The notes under the pieces were generated by a model. It saw only the letters and a list, made by a program, of their open reading frames with translations. It ran no database searches and had not been told where the DNA came from. From Clostridium sp. NkU-1 (GTDB lineage Bacteria; Bacillota_A; Clostridia; Lachnospirales; Lachnospiraceae), in the NCBI GenBank assembly GCA_001312405.1, contig BBDR01000007.1:134373-198372 (forward strand): a stretch of 64,000 nt of DNA, given 5' to 3'. A program made the position numbers and the translations under genes. Of the stretch, positions 8,447 to 19,074 are shown piece by piece. The number at the start of each line of letters is the position of its first letter. Position 1 is the first letter of the stretch.

Positions 8447-9666
8447 TCAGTGCATCCTCATTATTTCATTGGCCCACACCGCCGCAAGATTCACTGCCCC
8501 CCGGAATCCCGCAAGGGGAGGTTCATAGGAATGCCGCCAGATGTCATCAGGCGTTGCAATCTGCAGGCTCTGGTCCCTTTTAGCCATACGCAGCAGCTCG
8601 CCGCTGCCCATAAGGATGCCCCTTGAATCGCCAGCAATCCTCTCTTTGGCAGCATCATCCAGATAAGCCATATGAGGGCCTGCCATATGAGGGCAGTCGC
8701 AATAACAATCGGCTTTTGTGAAACCAAACCATTCTTTACCATATTCACCGATTCCCTGCACGACATCGGCATGTCCGGCAAGGATCAGCCTGTTTTCATT
8801 TCTGTGGACCCGCAGGAAACGGCCGAGCACAGCCTGAATGGGAGCGGTCTGCTCCAGGGCATTTTCCTTTTCTTTCCGGATAAACGCCTTGTCAGCGGGC
8901 CGGCCCCATAGGGCTGCCCCGTTTTCCAGCCAGTCAAGGGTTCCCTGTATCCCGTAAGGACGTGCCATCAGATAAGGTGTGCCAAAGCGCTCCTGAAGAT
9001 ATTTTGCTGCGGCTTCTCCCTCCCTGCGAATAACAAAGTTCAAATGAGCTGCGCCTAATGTTTCCAGTTGGGAGATGCTTGTTCCAGAGGTCATGGTGCA
9101 TAAATGCTCCATTCCCAAGGCACCTGAGGCCAGGCGGCAATCTCAGCGGCATCGGCATGAAAACGAAACATGTCCGCACAGGAGCCTATGATATTAAAGG
9201 AGGGCTGTTCCGTCCGGGGCATTTCCTTTGAAAAGGTTTTGCATAACTCCAAAAGGGTCAGTTCCACTCCCTTGTGCCCGCAGATATCAAATCCCCCTGC
9301 AGTCAGCGGAATCAAACGTGTGCCGGGGAATTGGGGCGACAGCTCCTGGGCCAGGGCTTTTAAGTCGATTCCAATTACCTCCGGCACGGAGGAGGGCAGC
9401 AGGAAAATCGTTTTTATGCCCTGGGTTTCCGATACCCACTCCACCGCACGGGTCAGACGGCTGGTATCCCCCATGGCAATATCGGTTTCTCCGATATGGG
9501 TTGAATAGAGCTTCCCGCCAAAAGAACCCATCCGGTGAAGAAAGGTCCTTCCGTAGGCCATATGCCCCATGCAGCCAAATTCCACCACTGCCGACTGGGC
9601 GATGCCGGACAACGACCAAAGTGCTCCCATCCGCTGACAGGGGCGGTGCTGTTTTATATAGTCCCA
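8447..9666 (-). CDS. Nitrogenase component 1-like protein, K-type subunit (frameshifts)
   Basis: Homologue of the NifK/BchB/CfbD superfamily, about 400 residues. It begins MGLYKTAPPL, overlapping the end of the D-like gene, and continues QRMGALWSLSGIAQSAVVEFG. Frame breaks lie at about 9632 and 9120. At the usual cluster positions, the GC dyad is replaced by FGCMGH (His where Cys is usual) and the third Cys by Ser (LPSSVPEVIGID). The C-terminal half holds an unusual ADCYCDCPHM motif (CxCxC). No FeMo-co maturation genes are nearby, so N2 fixation is unlikely. The reaction is unknown; relatives reduce tetrapyrroles, F430 precursors or thioethers. Confidence 0.8.
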
Positions 9667-10930
9667 TTGGTCTGTTCCTCCTTTTCTGTCTTAAGTGCCC
9701 TTGTAATGCGTTCCAGCAGGACAATGGTTCTCTCATATCCAATATGGCCGTATAAGTCCAGTATGGGAACACTGGGAGGATTGTTCTGGCCCCTGCCGCC
9801 CCAGTCGCCCATTACCAGATCCGGGCACAGTGCCTCAATGATCTGCCTGTCGGCCTGCTCATTAAGCATCAGACAGATGATGGGATTTATATCCCGCCCT
9901 GTCAGGGCTTCTTTCCATTGTGAGTCCGAGGGATAAAACTCAGGCATGTGTATCATGATGGGAGCCATTCCAAACTCCAATAAATATGCCGACAAGGGCA
10001 GCGGCTGGACTGTGCCCAGATTTGCGCTGATATACTGCAGGCCTTTCAGCTGTGCCACTGCCTTTTTCTGCGCCTTTTTCGCTTCTTTCCGCTGCTCGGC
10101 AAACTCATGTGCCATTTCCAGGCCCAAATGCTGCCCGATCTGTGAATAAGTAGTTTCTATCTCCCTGACATTGTAAATATCGTGGAGGCTGACAAAGGGG
10201 ATATCATGTTCCTTGGCCATCCATTGGGCAAGAGGATCCATAAATGGGGAAAGGACCAGATTCAGTCTTGCGTTCCCTGAGGATATAAAGTCATCCAGTG
10301 AGGAATCCGGTGCCAAAAAGCGCAGGGGCACGCCCTGGCGTTCCAGAAATGCAATCAGATGAGGCATGGGAACATGCTCCTCCAGGGTACTGCGGCCAAG
10401 GACATTGACGGTTGTTCCCTTGTGTCCGGACTTTTTAATGGTTTTTCCCATTGCCAGAAGGGTCTTCCAATATCCTGGTTCGTAGCCGCCGCATTTGAAA
10501 TTCCCCAAGGAAGGTGGATGAGCATTGCTTTTACCTCTGGCTGCATCTCATGGCAGATGCTTTCCAGGTCAAGGCCAATGAGCTCAGGTACACAGGTGGA
10601 AAGAAGTAAAATAAGCCTTGCACCTGCCTCATCCATTTCCCGGATGGCCTCCATCAGGCCCTTTCTGAATCCAAACACCACCTCTTTGCTGTCAAGGACG
10701 TAATTCCAATGGAAAGCCTCTTCCCCATATGGGGAGGAAAGAGGGATGTTGCGGCTGTAGTACCCGCATTCGGCAGTGCCGATAAGGAGGTGGATACACC
10801 TCTTATTCTAGCGGCCAGGGCCAGTGCTGTGTGCATAGGGCAGTGGACGCCGGGAAAAGCAGCAGGTGTCAGCTGGCGGACAGCGTCATGCTCCTGACAG
10901 CTGACAGGCATTTTAAATGCTTAATGTCGT

Positions 10931-10934
<4 letters not shown>
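9654..10934 (-). CDS. Nitrogenase component 1-like protein, D-type subunit (frameshifts)
   Basis: Homologue of NifD/BchN-type subunits, about 425 residues. It starts MNDIKHLKCLSAV with the ribosome site AAGGAGGG, its ATG overlapping the stop of the H gene (ATGA). Three cysteines expected to hold an FeS cluster are present: GVHCPMH, TAECGYY and STCVPELIGLD. Frame breaks near 10885, 10767 and 10500 are single-base losses. The C-terminal part (LSPFMDPLAQWM, MGDWGGRG) is intact. It is encoded between H and K and presumably forms a D-K heterotetramer receiving electrons from the H protein. It is longer than a lone fragment and well conserved, so it is functional rather than decayed, if the indels are errors. 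Confidence 0.82.
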
Positions 10935-11765
<831 letters not shown>

Positions 11766-11776
11766 CCTGAATTATT

Positions 11777-11794
11777 GGTTAGATCAAACTAACC
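11777..11794. promoter_or_regulatory. Palindrome GGTTAG-N6-CTAACC before the nitrogenase-like operon
   Basis: GGTTAGATCAAACTAACC, a perfect 6+6 inverted repeat. On the minus strand it begins 8 nt after a -10-like TATATT (complement of 11803-11808), so it covers the expected transcription start. An identical 18-bp architecture sits at 12968-12985 before the surface protein. The arms resemble DtxR/IdeR-type metal-regulator boxes, though the spacing differs. Confidence 0.7.
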
Positions 11795-11883
11795 TCTGGC
11801 TAAATATATCAGACCGCAGTGCTTATGGGAATGGCTTTATCCGCAATTTATATGAACATATCCTGAATAACAGTTACCAGCAC

Positions 11884-11914
11884 AAAAAAACACCCATGAA
11901 AAAACATGGGCGTT
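11884..11914 (-). terminator. Terminator after the AraC regulator
   Basis: On the minus strand, CGCCCATG pairs with CATGGGTG across a 6-T loop and is followed by seven T. It uncouples the AraC gene from the nitrogenase-like operon. Confidence 0.85.
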
Positions 11915-11930
11915 TCCTTGTGCCTGCGGC

Positions 11931-12734
11931 TTATTCTCCCCTGAATTTGCTTGGAGCCACTCCAAAATGTCTTTTAAATATACGGCTGAAATACAGGGCA
12001 TCCGGGTAGCCTGTTTGCTCCCCAATGATTCCTATGGGAATGGAGGTTGTGACAAGCAGCTCCCGGGCGCGGTTCAGACGGTATGTCCGCAGGTAGTCTG
12101 CCGGCCCCATGCCCGCATACTTTTGAAAAACGTAAAACAACCGGTTTTCATTGACTCCGTTTTGCATGGCCAGTGAATTTACGGTTAACCCATCCATGTA
12201 GTGGGTATGAATGTACTCTGAAACCGATTCAAAAAGCTCCTGTGCGCCGTACCTCGTCTGGTTCCTGGCACACAAAAAGGTTTCTACCAGCGTCCTGCGG
12301 AACAAGGCTTCCGTTTGAAAGGCTGCCAGGCTGCCGGGACGGTTGGCGGTTGCGTACAGTTGATGAAGCATATCGTATAGCTGGGGACTTTGCCCGACGG
12401 TTAAGCTGAAATGGGTATTTTTCAGTTTCATGGGAGGTGATTCGTTGCAGGTTTCATAAAGAACAGAAACGAATTCCCAGTCTTCCTCTCCAATAACCCG
12501 TTTGCGTATGGCGGTGTCTGCCGAACCATGGACAACAACCCCTGGTTTTATAAAATAGGGCGTATCATTAAACTGGTATTCAGCGCTGCCGGAAAGCGGG
12601 AATATAAAGCCCGGATAAGGAGCAGTCTTTTGTATGCCTTTACTGCCGGCCGGTATTTTATAACGGTAAACCCCCTGTATTTTAAAAAGCGTGGAAGCAA
12701 AATGCTCCACAATCGTATTTAATTCCATTGCCAT
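11931..12734 (-). CDS. AraC-family transcriptional regulator with cupin-type sensor
   Basis: An intact 267-residue protein. The N-terminal half resembles AraC ligand-binding cupins (FIFPLSGSAEYQF, IKPGVVVHG). The C-terminal half has two helix-turn-helix units (about 165-262), with LTVNSLAMQNGVNENRLFY and the signature GYPDALYFSRIFKRHFGVAPSKFR. It is encoded just upstream of the nitrogenase-like operon, in the same direction but with its own terminator. It probably activates that operon, whose -35 region is weak. The ligand is unknown. Confidence 0.88.
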   Translation of the reverse strand: MAMELNTIVEHFASTLFKIQGVYRYKIPAGSKGIQKTAPYPGFIFPLSGSAEYQFNDTPYFIKPGVVVHGSADTAIRKRVIGEEDWEFVSVLYETCNESPPMKLKNTHFSLTVGQSPQLYDMLHQLYATANRPGSLAAFQTEALFRRTLVETFLCARNQTRYGAQELFESVSEYIHTHYMDGLTVNSLAMQNGVNENRLFYVFQKYAGMGPADYLRTYRLNRARELLVTTSIPIGIIGEQTGYPDALYFSRIFKRHFGVAPSKFRGE

Positions 12735-12927
12735 GGCTCCACATCACATTCCTTAGATCATAAAAATATTGATAGTATCACAAAGAAAGGTTCATCCGGC
12801 AGAAGATCCTTCCCTATCATCATACCACAGGTATTCTGTTATGAAAAAGGTATTCGAAGAAATATTATGGACTTTACAAAAAAAAGGCTGTTGAGAAAAA
12901 AGACTCATTCCTTCTTACATATCTGCA

Positions 12928-12956
12928 TTGACAACAGGTTACCTCCCCGATATACT
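12928..12956 (+). promoter_or_regulatory. Sigma-A promoter of the surface-protein gene
   Basis: TTGACA (12928-12933), 17-bp spacer, TATACT (12951-12956), with the palindrome at 12968-12985 directly downstream. The rest of the 12735-13003 spacer is AT-rich and shows nothing else. Confidence 0.85.
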
Positions 12957-12967
12957 GAGATGGCAAT

Positions 12968-12985
12968 GGTTAGTTAAGACTAACC
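12968..12985. promoter_or_regulatory. Second copy of palindrome GGTTAG-N6-CTAACC
   Basis: GGTTAGTTAAGACTAACC, starting 11 nt after the -10 hexamer of the surface-protein promoter, at the same relative place as the copy at 11777-11794. It is well placed for a repressor that blocks transcription start. Confidence 0.75.
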
Positions 12986-13003
12986 GAAAAACAGGAGGAT
13001 GCA

Positions 13004-16000
13004 ATGGTTAAGAAAGAGTTGATTCAAAAAGCAGTGGCACCAATATTGACAGCTGCTTGCGTACTTTCCCAGTTTGGCGTAGCCTGGGCGGGCGTTACAG
13101 GCAGTTCCATGGCAATAGGAGAGAGGGGCATATACATACAAGGCGACTGGAAATATGAAAATGAAAGCTGGAAACATTATGAGGGCACAGGAACCTTAAG
13201 CGCCGGCTGGATCCAGAAGGCGTCGGGCTGGTATTATCTCCGCCCGGAAGACGGAACCATGATGACAGGATGGTTTCAGGATGATAAGGGAATAAAGTAC
13301 TATCTGAATACTTCCAACGATGGTACAGAGGGGCAGATGCGCTCCGGCTGGTACCAGGATGGAAGCGGAACATGGTACTTTTTTAATACGGCCAATGAGG
13401 AAACCTTTGGGGCCATGAAGACAGGGTGGCAGTGGATTGACGGATATTGCTATTATTTTAGTGCTGCTGACGGAACAGACATGGGAAAGATGTATACAGG
13501 CCAGACGACTCCGGATGGATATTTTGTTAATGGAGAAGGCTGCTGGGCGGAGCCTGACGGTAAGGTCCATTATGAGGCGGGCAGAGGCTTAGCTTCAGCA
13601 CCGGCAGCAGAAAATGCAAAGAAAACAGTGTCTTCCGGTGGGGGAAGCAGTTCCTCCGGCAGAAACAGTTCCTCAAGTGGAGGCAGTTCCTCCGGCAATG
13701 AGAATAACGGAAGCGGCCCCAACGGGGAGGGGGAAAATCATAACGAAGAAAACAAAAACCAGGAAGGTAAGGAGGTTTTTGTTAATGAGGAAAAGACAAA
13801 GCTGGTAGACTTAGGCTGGATACAATATGCAGTAATTGCTTTCCAGGAAGGAAGTATAGACGATTATACCATTGATGTAGATGGGACAGATATTACGGAT
13901 GTATGCACAAACGTAGACGATGACGGAACTGTGGTTAAATGGCAGACGACCTTATGGAATCCTGGTACCATTACCGTTACCAGGATTTCTGACGGCAAAG
14001 AGCAGAACGTAAAGGTTGGAAAGGGCTCTATGGCAGAATCGCCGGAAAGAGGCAGCCTTGTTTCGGCTCCCAGTGCGATCCTGACCAACGGATCCATATC
14101 AGTCTTTGACTATTGGCTGGATAATTACGATAATAACGGCAATGTACGTGTAAGGCCTGAAAAGACTACCTTCGTTTAAGCGGAAAGAGTCAGGAGACTT
14201 CTCCTGAGGTACCTGCCGATTATTACCTCCCGGATACCATGATTGATAAAGATGGAAAGGGCAGGATCCAGCTTAAGCTGTCGTTAAAGACTCTGGCACA
14301 GGAAAAATGGTTTGACCAGTTAAAAGCTGTTAAGGCTCTGGATGCTGAGAACTCTATTTTAAACAAGAACCTTGTGTTTACTACTGCAATCGAAACAGAA
14401 TATGGAAAAACAGGAGTAATTACAATCCAGCTTCCTCAGACTAACCTTTTTACCCGTGGGCGTTATCAGCTGAATCTGTCTTCCGGATACAGCAAGGCAG
14501 CCATGAATGTGCCCCTTCATCTTGTGGACAACAGGCTTTTTGTGATGAACTTAAATGCCCTGAACCCCAGTCCAAAGCAGGGAGAAGACTTTGCCTTTAA
14601 TATTACAGGACCGGCTGGGGAAAGCTTTGGAACAGAGATCCTGTCACCGATTTACAGGGTGGATCTGACAATGCCTTCAGGAAAAGTAAAGTCTCTTACA
14701 GAAATAAACCAATGGTATGAGATCGGCTCCATGCTTCATATCTGCGGTACAGATACGGATGACAATGTGATTACGGATGAAAACGGTATCTATACGGTTA
14801 CGGCATATGCAAATGGCTACCAGACAATGTCTAAGAAAGTGGAAGTTGGCAGCAATTCCCAGTCTGGAGCAGGTGACATCAAAATTCATGCAATGGCAGG
14901 ATCTTTCAGCATTGACGCAATGTCCAGCGCTACGGTTGTCATTCCAGATGGCGGTTCCGGAGGCTCCGGTTCTTCCGGAGGTTCCAAAATGAACGGATTT
15001 TTGATATTTGACCATGACCTGCTGGCAAACGCATTGATTTTACACGAGATTAACCATGTAAGTGAGGACAGCGAGGCGGTAGTGCAGTGGTGGTATGACC
15101 AGAAAGCACAGGCTGTTATGGATGAAAATGCTGAGATTTTTTATGATTTCACCCATTATATAAATGCAGTTAAAGATGAGAAGCTGGGGGCTGGAAAATA
15201 TCTTTCCTTTGAAAAATACAAGGAAATCCAGACAGGGGGAGAAACCGGAAACCGCCCATACCAGATTAAGCGGGTCCTGGAAGACGGAAAATTAGGATCA
15301 GTTGAAAGTCTTCTTTCTGTGGTAGGAAAGACGGCTCCGGCCCTTAAGGGTGCAGAAGGAAAGCTGGGCGAGACTTTGGTGCTGACCTCTGATAAGGATT
15401 TAGAATATATCTCCAAGATAACAGCACTTTATCTGGACAATTCTGCAATCGCTCTTAGAAGTGACGATTACATTAGAGCTTATAAGATCAGCGAGGCAAA
15501 GGAAAGCGTTTCCATTCTGTCAAAAACAGAAGGAGCAGGAGGCGGTACACTTCAGCTTACGGAAGGGGAACACAAGCTGCGAATTGTGGCAGAAGGATAC
15601 AAGGAGCAGACGGTTGTTTTACATGTGGTTAAGGAATTGGAAAAGTTTAAACTTTCTCTGGCTGATAACCCTGACAGCAGATGCTGAGGAAGCGACAGCT
15701 TACCATGTGGGACAGATGGTTTCCATCAATGCAGCAGCCGATGAAGCCGATGAAAGCCAGGAGAAACTTCGCGGTGATTTTATGAAGAACTTAACAGGGG
15801 TGACTCTGACTGACCCGGATGGCAATATAAGGAAAGTGCTTTCCAAGGAACAGGGAGGATTGTTCAGCCAGGACAATTATGAAAAAGGAGATTATTCTCT
15901 CACACTTCAGAAAGATCTGTTTCAGAAGGCCGGCAGGTATACGGTTCTGGTGACTGCCGAAGGGTATACTGCCAAGCCCCTGACCTTTGAGATCCTGGAA

Positions 16001-16754
16001 GCTGCCGGGAATCCGGTTGAAAATGAAAAGCCAGCTCCTGATGTGGTAACGACAAAATACGTGAAAAAAAGCAATCTTCAATCCGGCATATTACCGTGTA
16101 ACCTTTGATGCAACAAATGAGAAGGCAGCAAAAGAGTACCTGAATGCAGATAAAACAGTTTTTGTTAACGGAATTCCTTATAAAAAGGTCATATCGTTCT
16201 CAGGGTCCAAACAAAATGAATTTAAAGTATCAAAGGATGAAGCCTCTGCAGTTGTGAAATATCTTGACTTCACGGCAGATGGCTTTACCGAAGAAGAAAA
16301 TGAAGTGGTTATTGAGGTAAATGGCTACGAGACATTGACGTTCATTGTCCCGTTATCTGACCCTGAAGCAGATGTAGAAGGAAAGAGTGCTGTATCTCCT
16401 AAGGCAGAGGAAGAGGCTGCAGAAACGAGGGAAGATAAGACAGAAGAAATGAAGGAAGAACCGGTAGAAACGGAGGAAGAGAAAACAGAAGAACCGAAGG
16501 AAGAACCGAAGGAAGAACCGGTAGAAGCAGGGGAAGAGAAACCAGAAGAAGCTAAGAAAGAACCAGCAGAAGCCGGAGAAGACAAACAAGAAGAAGCTAA
16601 GAAAGAACCAGCAGAAGCCGGAGAAGATAAAACAGAAGAAGCCAAGAAAGAACCGGCGGAAGCAGTGGAAGACAAGACAGAAGACACCAAGAAAGAAACC
16701 GTAGAAATCAAGGAGGAAAACGAAAAAGAAGCTGCAGAGAGCAAGACAGAATAA
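13004..16754 (+). CDS. Secreted cell-wall-binding protein with hemoglobin-interacting-like domains and Glu/Lys-rich tail (frameshifts)
   Basis: One long surface protein read across breaks near 14175, 15665 and 16072. A signal peptide (MVKKELIQKAVAPILTAACV, then AWA) is followed by choline-binding/CW-type repeats at about residues 45-190 (SAGWIQKASGWYYL, SGWYQDGSGTWYFF, TGWQWIDGYCYYF). A Ser/Gly-rich linker follows, then repeated beta domains. The later ones (KLGETLVLTSDKDLEYISKI, EGEHKLRIVAEGY) resemble the hemoglobin-interacting domain once called DUF1533, known from streptococcal Shr. The tail is repetitive EDK-EEAKKEPAEAG. No LPxTG was seen. The ribosome site is ACAGGAGG. After the stop at 16754 the same frame runs on to 16865, so the stop could be an error. 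Confidence 0.75.
16420..16745 (+). repeat. Degenerate tandem repeat coding for E/K/P-rich tail
   Basis: Imperfect repeat units, the clearest of 45 bp between about 16560 and 16700, encode copies of KKEPAEAGEDKTEEA. The segment is almost free of T on the plus strand and acts as a charged, probably extended spacer in the surface protein. Confidence 0.8.
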
Positions 16755-16886
16755 TTTCAGAAAGATACTGCAAAAACCAATGAGAAAGCTTCTGACAGCC
16801 AGGGAAAAGAGCCGGAGGAAGAAGTGAAAATTATAAAGACGGCTGACGTGTCAGTTGGAAAATAAATAGGTGGATTAAAAGACGGT

Positions 16887-16923
16887 GAAAAAGAGGGGTA
16901 CAGTAGATTTACCCCTCTTTTTC
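16887..16923 (+). terminator. Terminator after the surface protein
   Basis: AAAGAGGGGTA pairs with TACCCCTCTTT across CAGTAGAT, then TTCATG. Confidence 0.85.
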
Positions 16924-16966
16924 ATGTTTAATTTAAAATGCATTTCAACCATTTTTCAAGAACCGC

Positions 16967-17062
16967 TATTCTGGAAAAATATTTTCAACCATGGCGATTG
17001 CCTGATAAAGCATGGGCAAAACAATGCAAAACTCACGATGCTCATCACCACCAGATCCATGG
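16967..17062 (-). pseudogene. C-terminal remnant of an ABC transporter permease
   Basis: On the minus strand the reading MDLVVMSIVSFA, followed after a 1-nt shift by IVLPMLYQAIAMVENIFPE and a stop, resembles the last membrane helix of a binding-protein-dependent permease. A related MDLVVMSIV remnant lies at 63690-63790. No N-terminal part is present, so this is a relic. Confidence 0.4.
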
Positions 17063-17136
17063 GAAAGAGGTGATTGTACAGTAAAACAGAATCAGGTTTG
17101 GAGTGGTTTACAGCCATACCGCGCATAAGAAACGAA

Positions 17137-17166
17137 TTGACAGAAATCTGTAGTCAAGAGTATAAT
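17137..17166 (+). promoter_or_regulatory. Sigma-A promoter of the GntR regulator
   Basis: TTGACA (17137-17142), 18-bp spacer, TATAAT (17161-17166), about 45 bp before the start codon. Confidence 0.8.
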
Positions 17167-17210
17167 CGTTTCATAACTAGAAACCAGTAATACGAATTGA
17201 AGGTAAAAAT

Positions 17211-17909
17211 ATGGATTATATTAAAAGTAACAGCCAGCCGGTTTCCGCTGATTATGTTTTCAACAACATCAGAAAACGTATTTTAAAGCTGGAATTAGAG
17301 CCTGGAACCAGGATCAGTGAAAATCAGATGGCAGAAGAATACGGGGTATCAAGAACCATCATCCGTAACGCCTTTGCAAGGCTGAATCAGCTTGGGCTTC
17401 TTACGGTATACCCTCAAAGAGGAACCTATGTAAGCCTCATTGATCTAAAACTCATCGGAGACCTGTTGATTTTAAGGACTGCCGTGGAAAAGGAAGAGCT
17501 TTATGAGCTGTTGTCCCAGAGGGACGAAGAGAAAATTAATAAACTTGTAAAAGAACTGGAGGATAATTTAGAAAAGCAGGAGGCCTACCGGGGTGTAGAG
17601 GGGTATGACCTGGAATTTCAAAAGCTGGATTCGGCATTCCACCGGGCCATTGCAGAAAGTGTGGAACGGTATAATCTTATAAAATTGCTGGAGGATTTAA
17701 TGCTCCACATTTCAAGATGGCGGAATTTTGACGTGGCACTTGGCAAACGGATGCCCTGCCTGATTGACGAGCACCGCAGGATCGTCGATGAAATCAAAAG
17801 CGGCGATTTTGTCAAAGCCCAGCAGGCCATGGCAGATCATCTGGAAACCATATCTGAAATCAGGGAGAAAGCAAAGGAGAGGTATTCTCAGTATTTCTTA
17901 AACATTTAA
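17211..17909 (+). CDS. GntR-family regulator, FadR/FCD subfamily
   Basis: An intact 232-residue protein. The winged helix at about residues 15-75 holds ENQMAEEYGVSRTIIRNAFARL and RGTYVS. The C-terminal all-helical FCD ligand domain contains the usual metal/ligand histidines (SAFHRAIAE, DEHRRIVDEI, MADHLETI). It lies directly before the 2-hydroxyacyl-CoA dehydratase cluster, whose leader holds several TTGTATACAA-type sites characteristic of this regulator family. It probably represses that cluster in the absence of a hydroxy or keto acid (inference). Confidence 0.9.
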   Translation: MDYIKSNSQPVSADYVFNNIRKRILKLELEPGTRISENQMAEEYGVSRTIIRNAFARLNQLGLLTVYPQRGTYVSLIDLKLIGDLLILRTAVEKEELYELLSQRDEEKINKLVKELEDNLEKQEAYRGVEGYDLEFQKLDSAFHRAIAESVERYNLIKLLEDLMLHISRWRNFDVALGKRMPCLIDEHRRIVDEIKSGDFVKAQQAMADHLETISEIREKAKERYSQYFLNI

Positions 17910-18108
17910 TCCGGCTGGACAAGAAGAAATGGTTAGAAATCCGCAGCCATATGGATTTTAAGCCGTTTGCAGCAAAAACAGCCGATTATTTGTTTGTAAG
18001 AAAAAGATTGTCACAAATTAGACGATTGCCAGGAGAGAAGGAGAGAGGCATCGTTTGAACCAGGTTCCATATAATATATAAAGAGCATCCTGTTTTTAAA
18101 AAAAGTTA

Positions 18109-18136
18109 TTGACAAATTGAACAAATTTTGATAATC
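18109..18136 (+). promoter_or_regulatory. Promoter of the 2-hydroxyacyl-CoA dehydratase operon
   Basis: TTGACA at 18109-18114 and a -10 region around GATAATCT (18130-18137). It is followed by the operator cluster, leaving a leader of about 150 nt. Confidence 0.65.
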
Positions 18137-18184
18137 TATGCATGAAAAAAGTGTATCTTACTTACATTTTATTTTTTATATTAA

Positions 18185-18236
18185 CTTGTATACAAGGATA
18201 CACTTTTTATAAACACAACTTGTATACATGTATACA
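18185..18236. promoter_or_regulatory. GntR-type operator cluster
   Basis: Three TGTATACA cores: palindrome CTTGTATACAAG (18185-18196), CTTGTATACATG (18219-18230) and an overlapping copy giving TGTATACATGTATACA (18221-18236). A longer inverted repeat, AAAGTGTATC at about 18148 and GATACACTTT at about 18197, encloses the first site. The sites match the usual GntR/FCD operator shape and lie between the promoter and the first gene. Confidence 0.75.
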
Positions 18237-18290
18237 TATATATTTTTTTCGAAAAGATTGTTATAAAATAGACAAAGAAAGGAAATAACC

Positions 18291-19059
18291 ATGTTTACAT
18301 TAGGAGTTGACATAGGCTCTACCACCTCCAAAGCGGTCATTTTAAAAGACGGACAGGAGATTCTGGCTACTTCCCTGGTTGGGGCGGGGACAGGAACCAA
18401 CGGACCGGACCGGGCAATTGAGGCAGTACTTGCCGCAGGGAATTTAAAGCTTGAAGAGATAACCTCTGTCTATGCCACCGGTTATGGAAGGAAGCTGTTG
18501 AAAAATGCCGATGGTGAGATGAGTGAACTGAGCTGCCATGCAAGGGGCGTCCACCATCTGCTCCCGGAGGTGCGGACCATCATCGATATCGGCGGCCAGG
18601 ATGCAAAGGTCCTTTCCCTGGGGGCCGACGGGCGCCTGATGGAATTTTTGATGAATGACAAATGTGCGGCAGGAACCGGCCGGTTTCTGGATGTCATGGC
18701 AGGAATCCTTCAGCTTAAGATTGAAGATCTGGAAAAACAGGCAGCCTTTCAAGTCAGCCGGTCAAAATATCCAGTACCTGTACCGTATTTGCTGAATCAG
18801 AGGTTATATCCCAACTGGCAAATGGAGTCCAGATCCCGGATCTGTTGCCGGCATCTGCCGGTCTGTAGCCAACAGAGTGGCGGCTCTGGCAAAACGGACT
18901 GGTGTGAAAGAAACAGTGTGTATGAGCGGCGGCGTTGCAAAAAATGGCGGAGTACGAAAAGCCATGGAGCAGGAGCTGGGCCTTCCAATTACCTATTCGC
19001 CAATGGCTCAGCTCATGGGTGCTTTAGGAGCGGCGCTTTACGCTTATGATAAATTATAA
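18291..19059 (+). CDS. 2-hydroxyacyl-CoA dehydratase activator (HgdC/FldI/HadI type; two frameshifts)
   Basis: ATP-driven one-electron donor (archerase) that activates the dehydratase. The ASKHA fold starts [13 protein letters not shown]. The bridging [4Fe-4S] ligand is Cys125 in [20 protein letters not shown] and [12 protein letters not shown] are also typical. Breaks near 18748 and 18852 restore [20 protein letters not shown] and then [12 protein letters not shown]. About 256 residues is the normal length. It is the first gene of the operon, with ribosome site AAAGGAAA. Confidence 0.9.
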
Positions 19060-19074
19060 AAGGAGGAAGTTTTC

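Noticed and set aside
16325..16744. Minus-strand Ser-rich frame of 139 codons
   Set aside because: It is the mirror of the repetitive E/K-rich tail of the surface protein; low-complexity coding sequence opens the opposite frame by chance.
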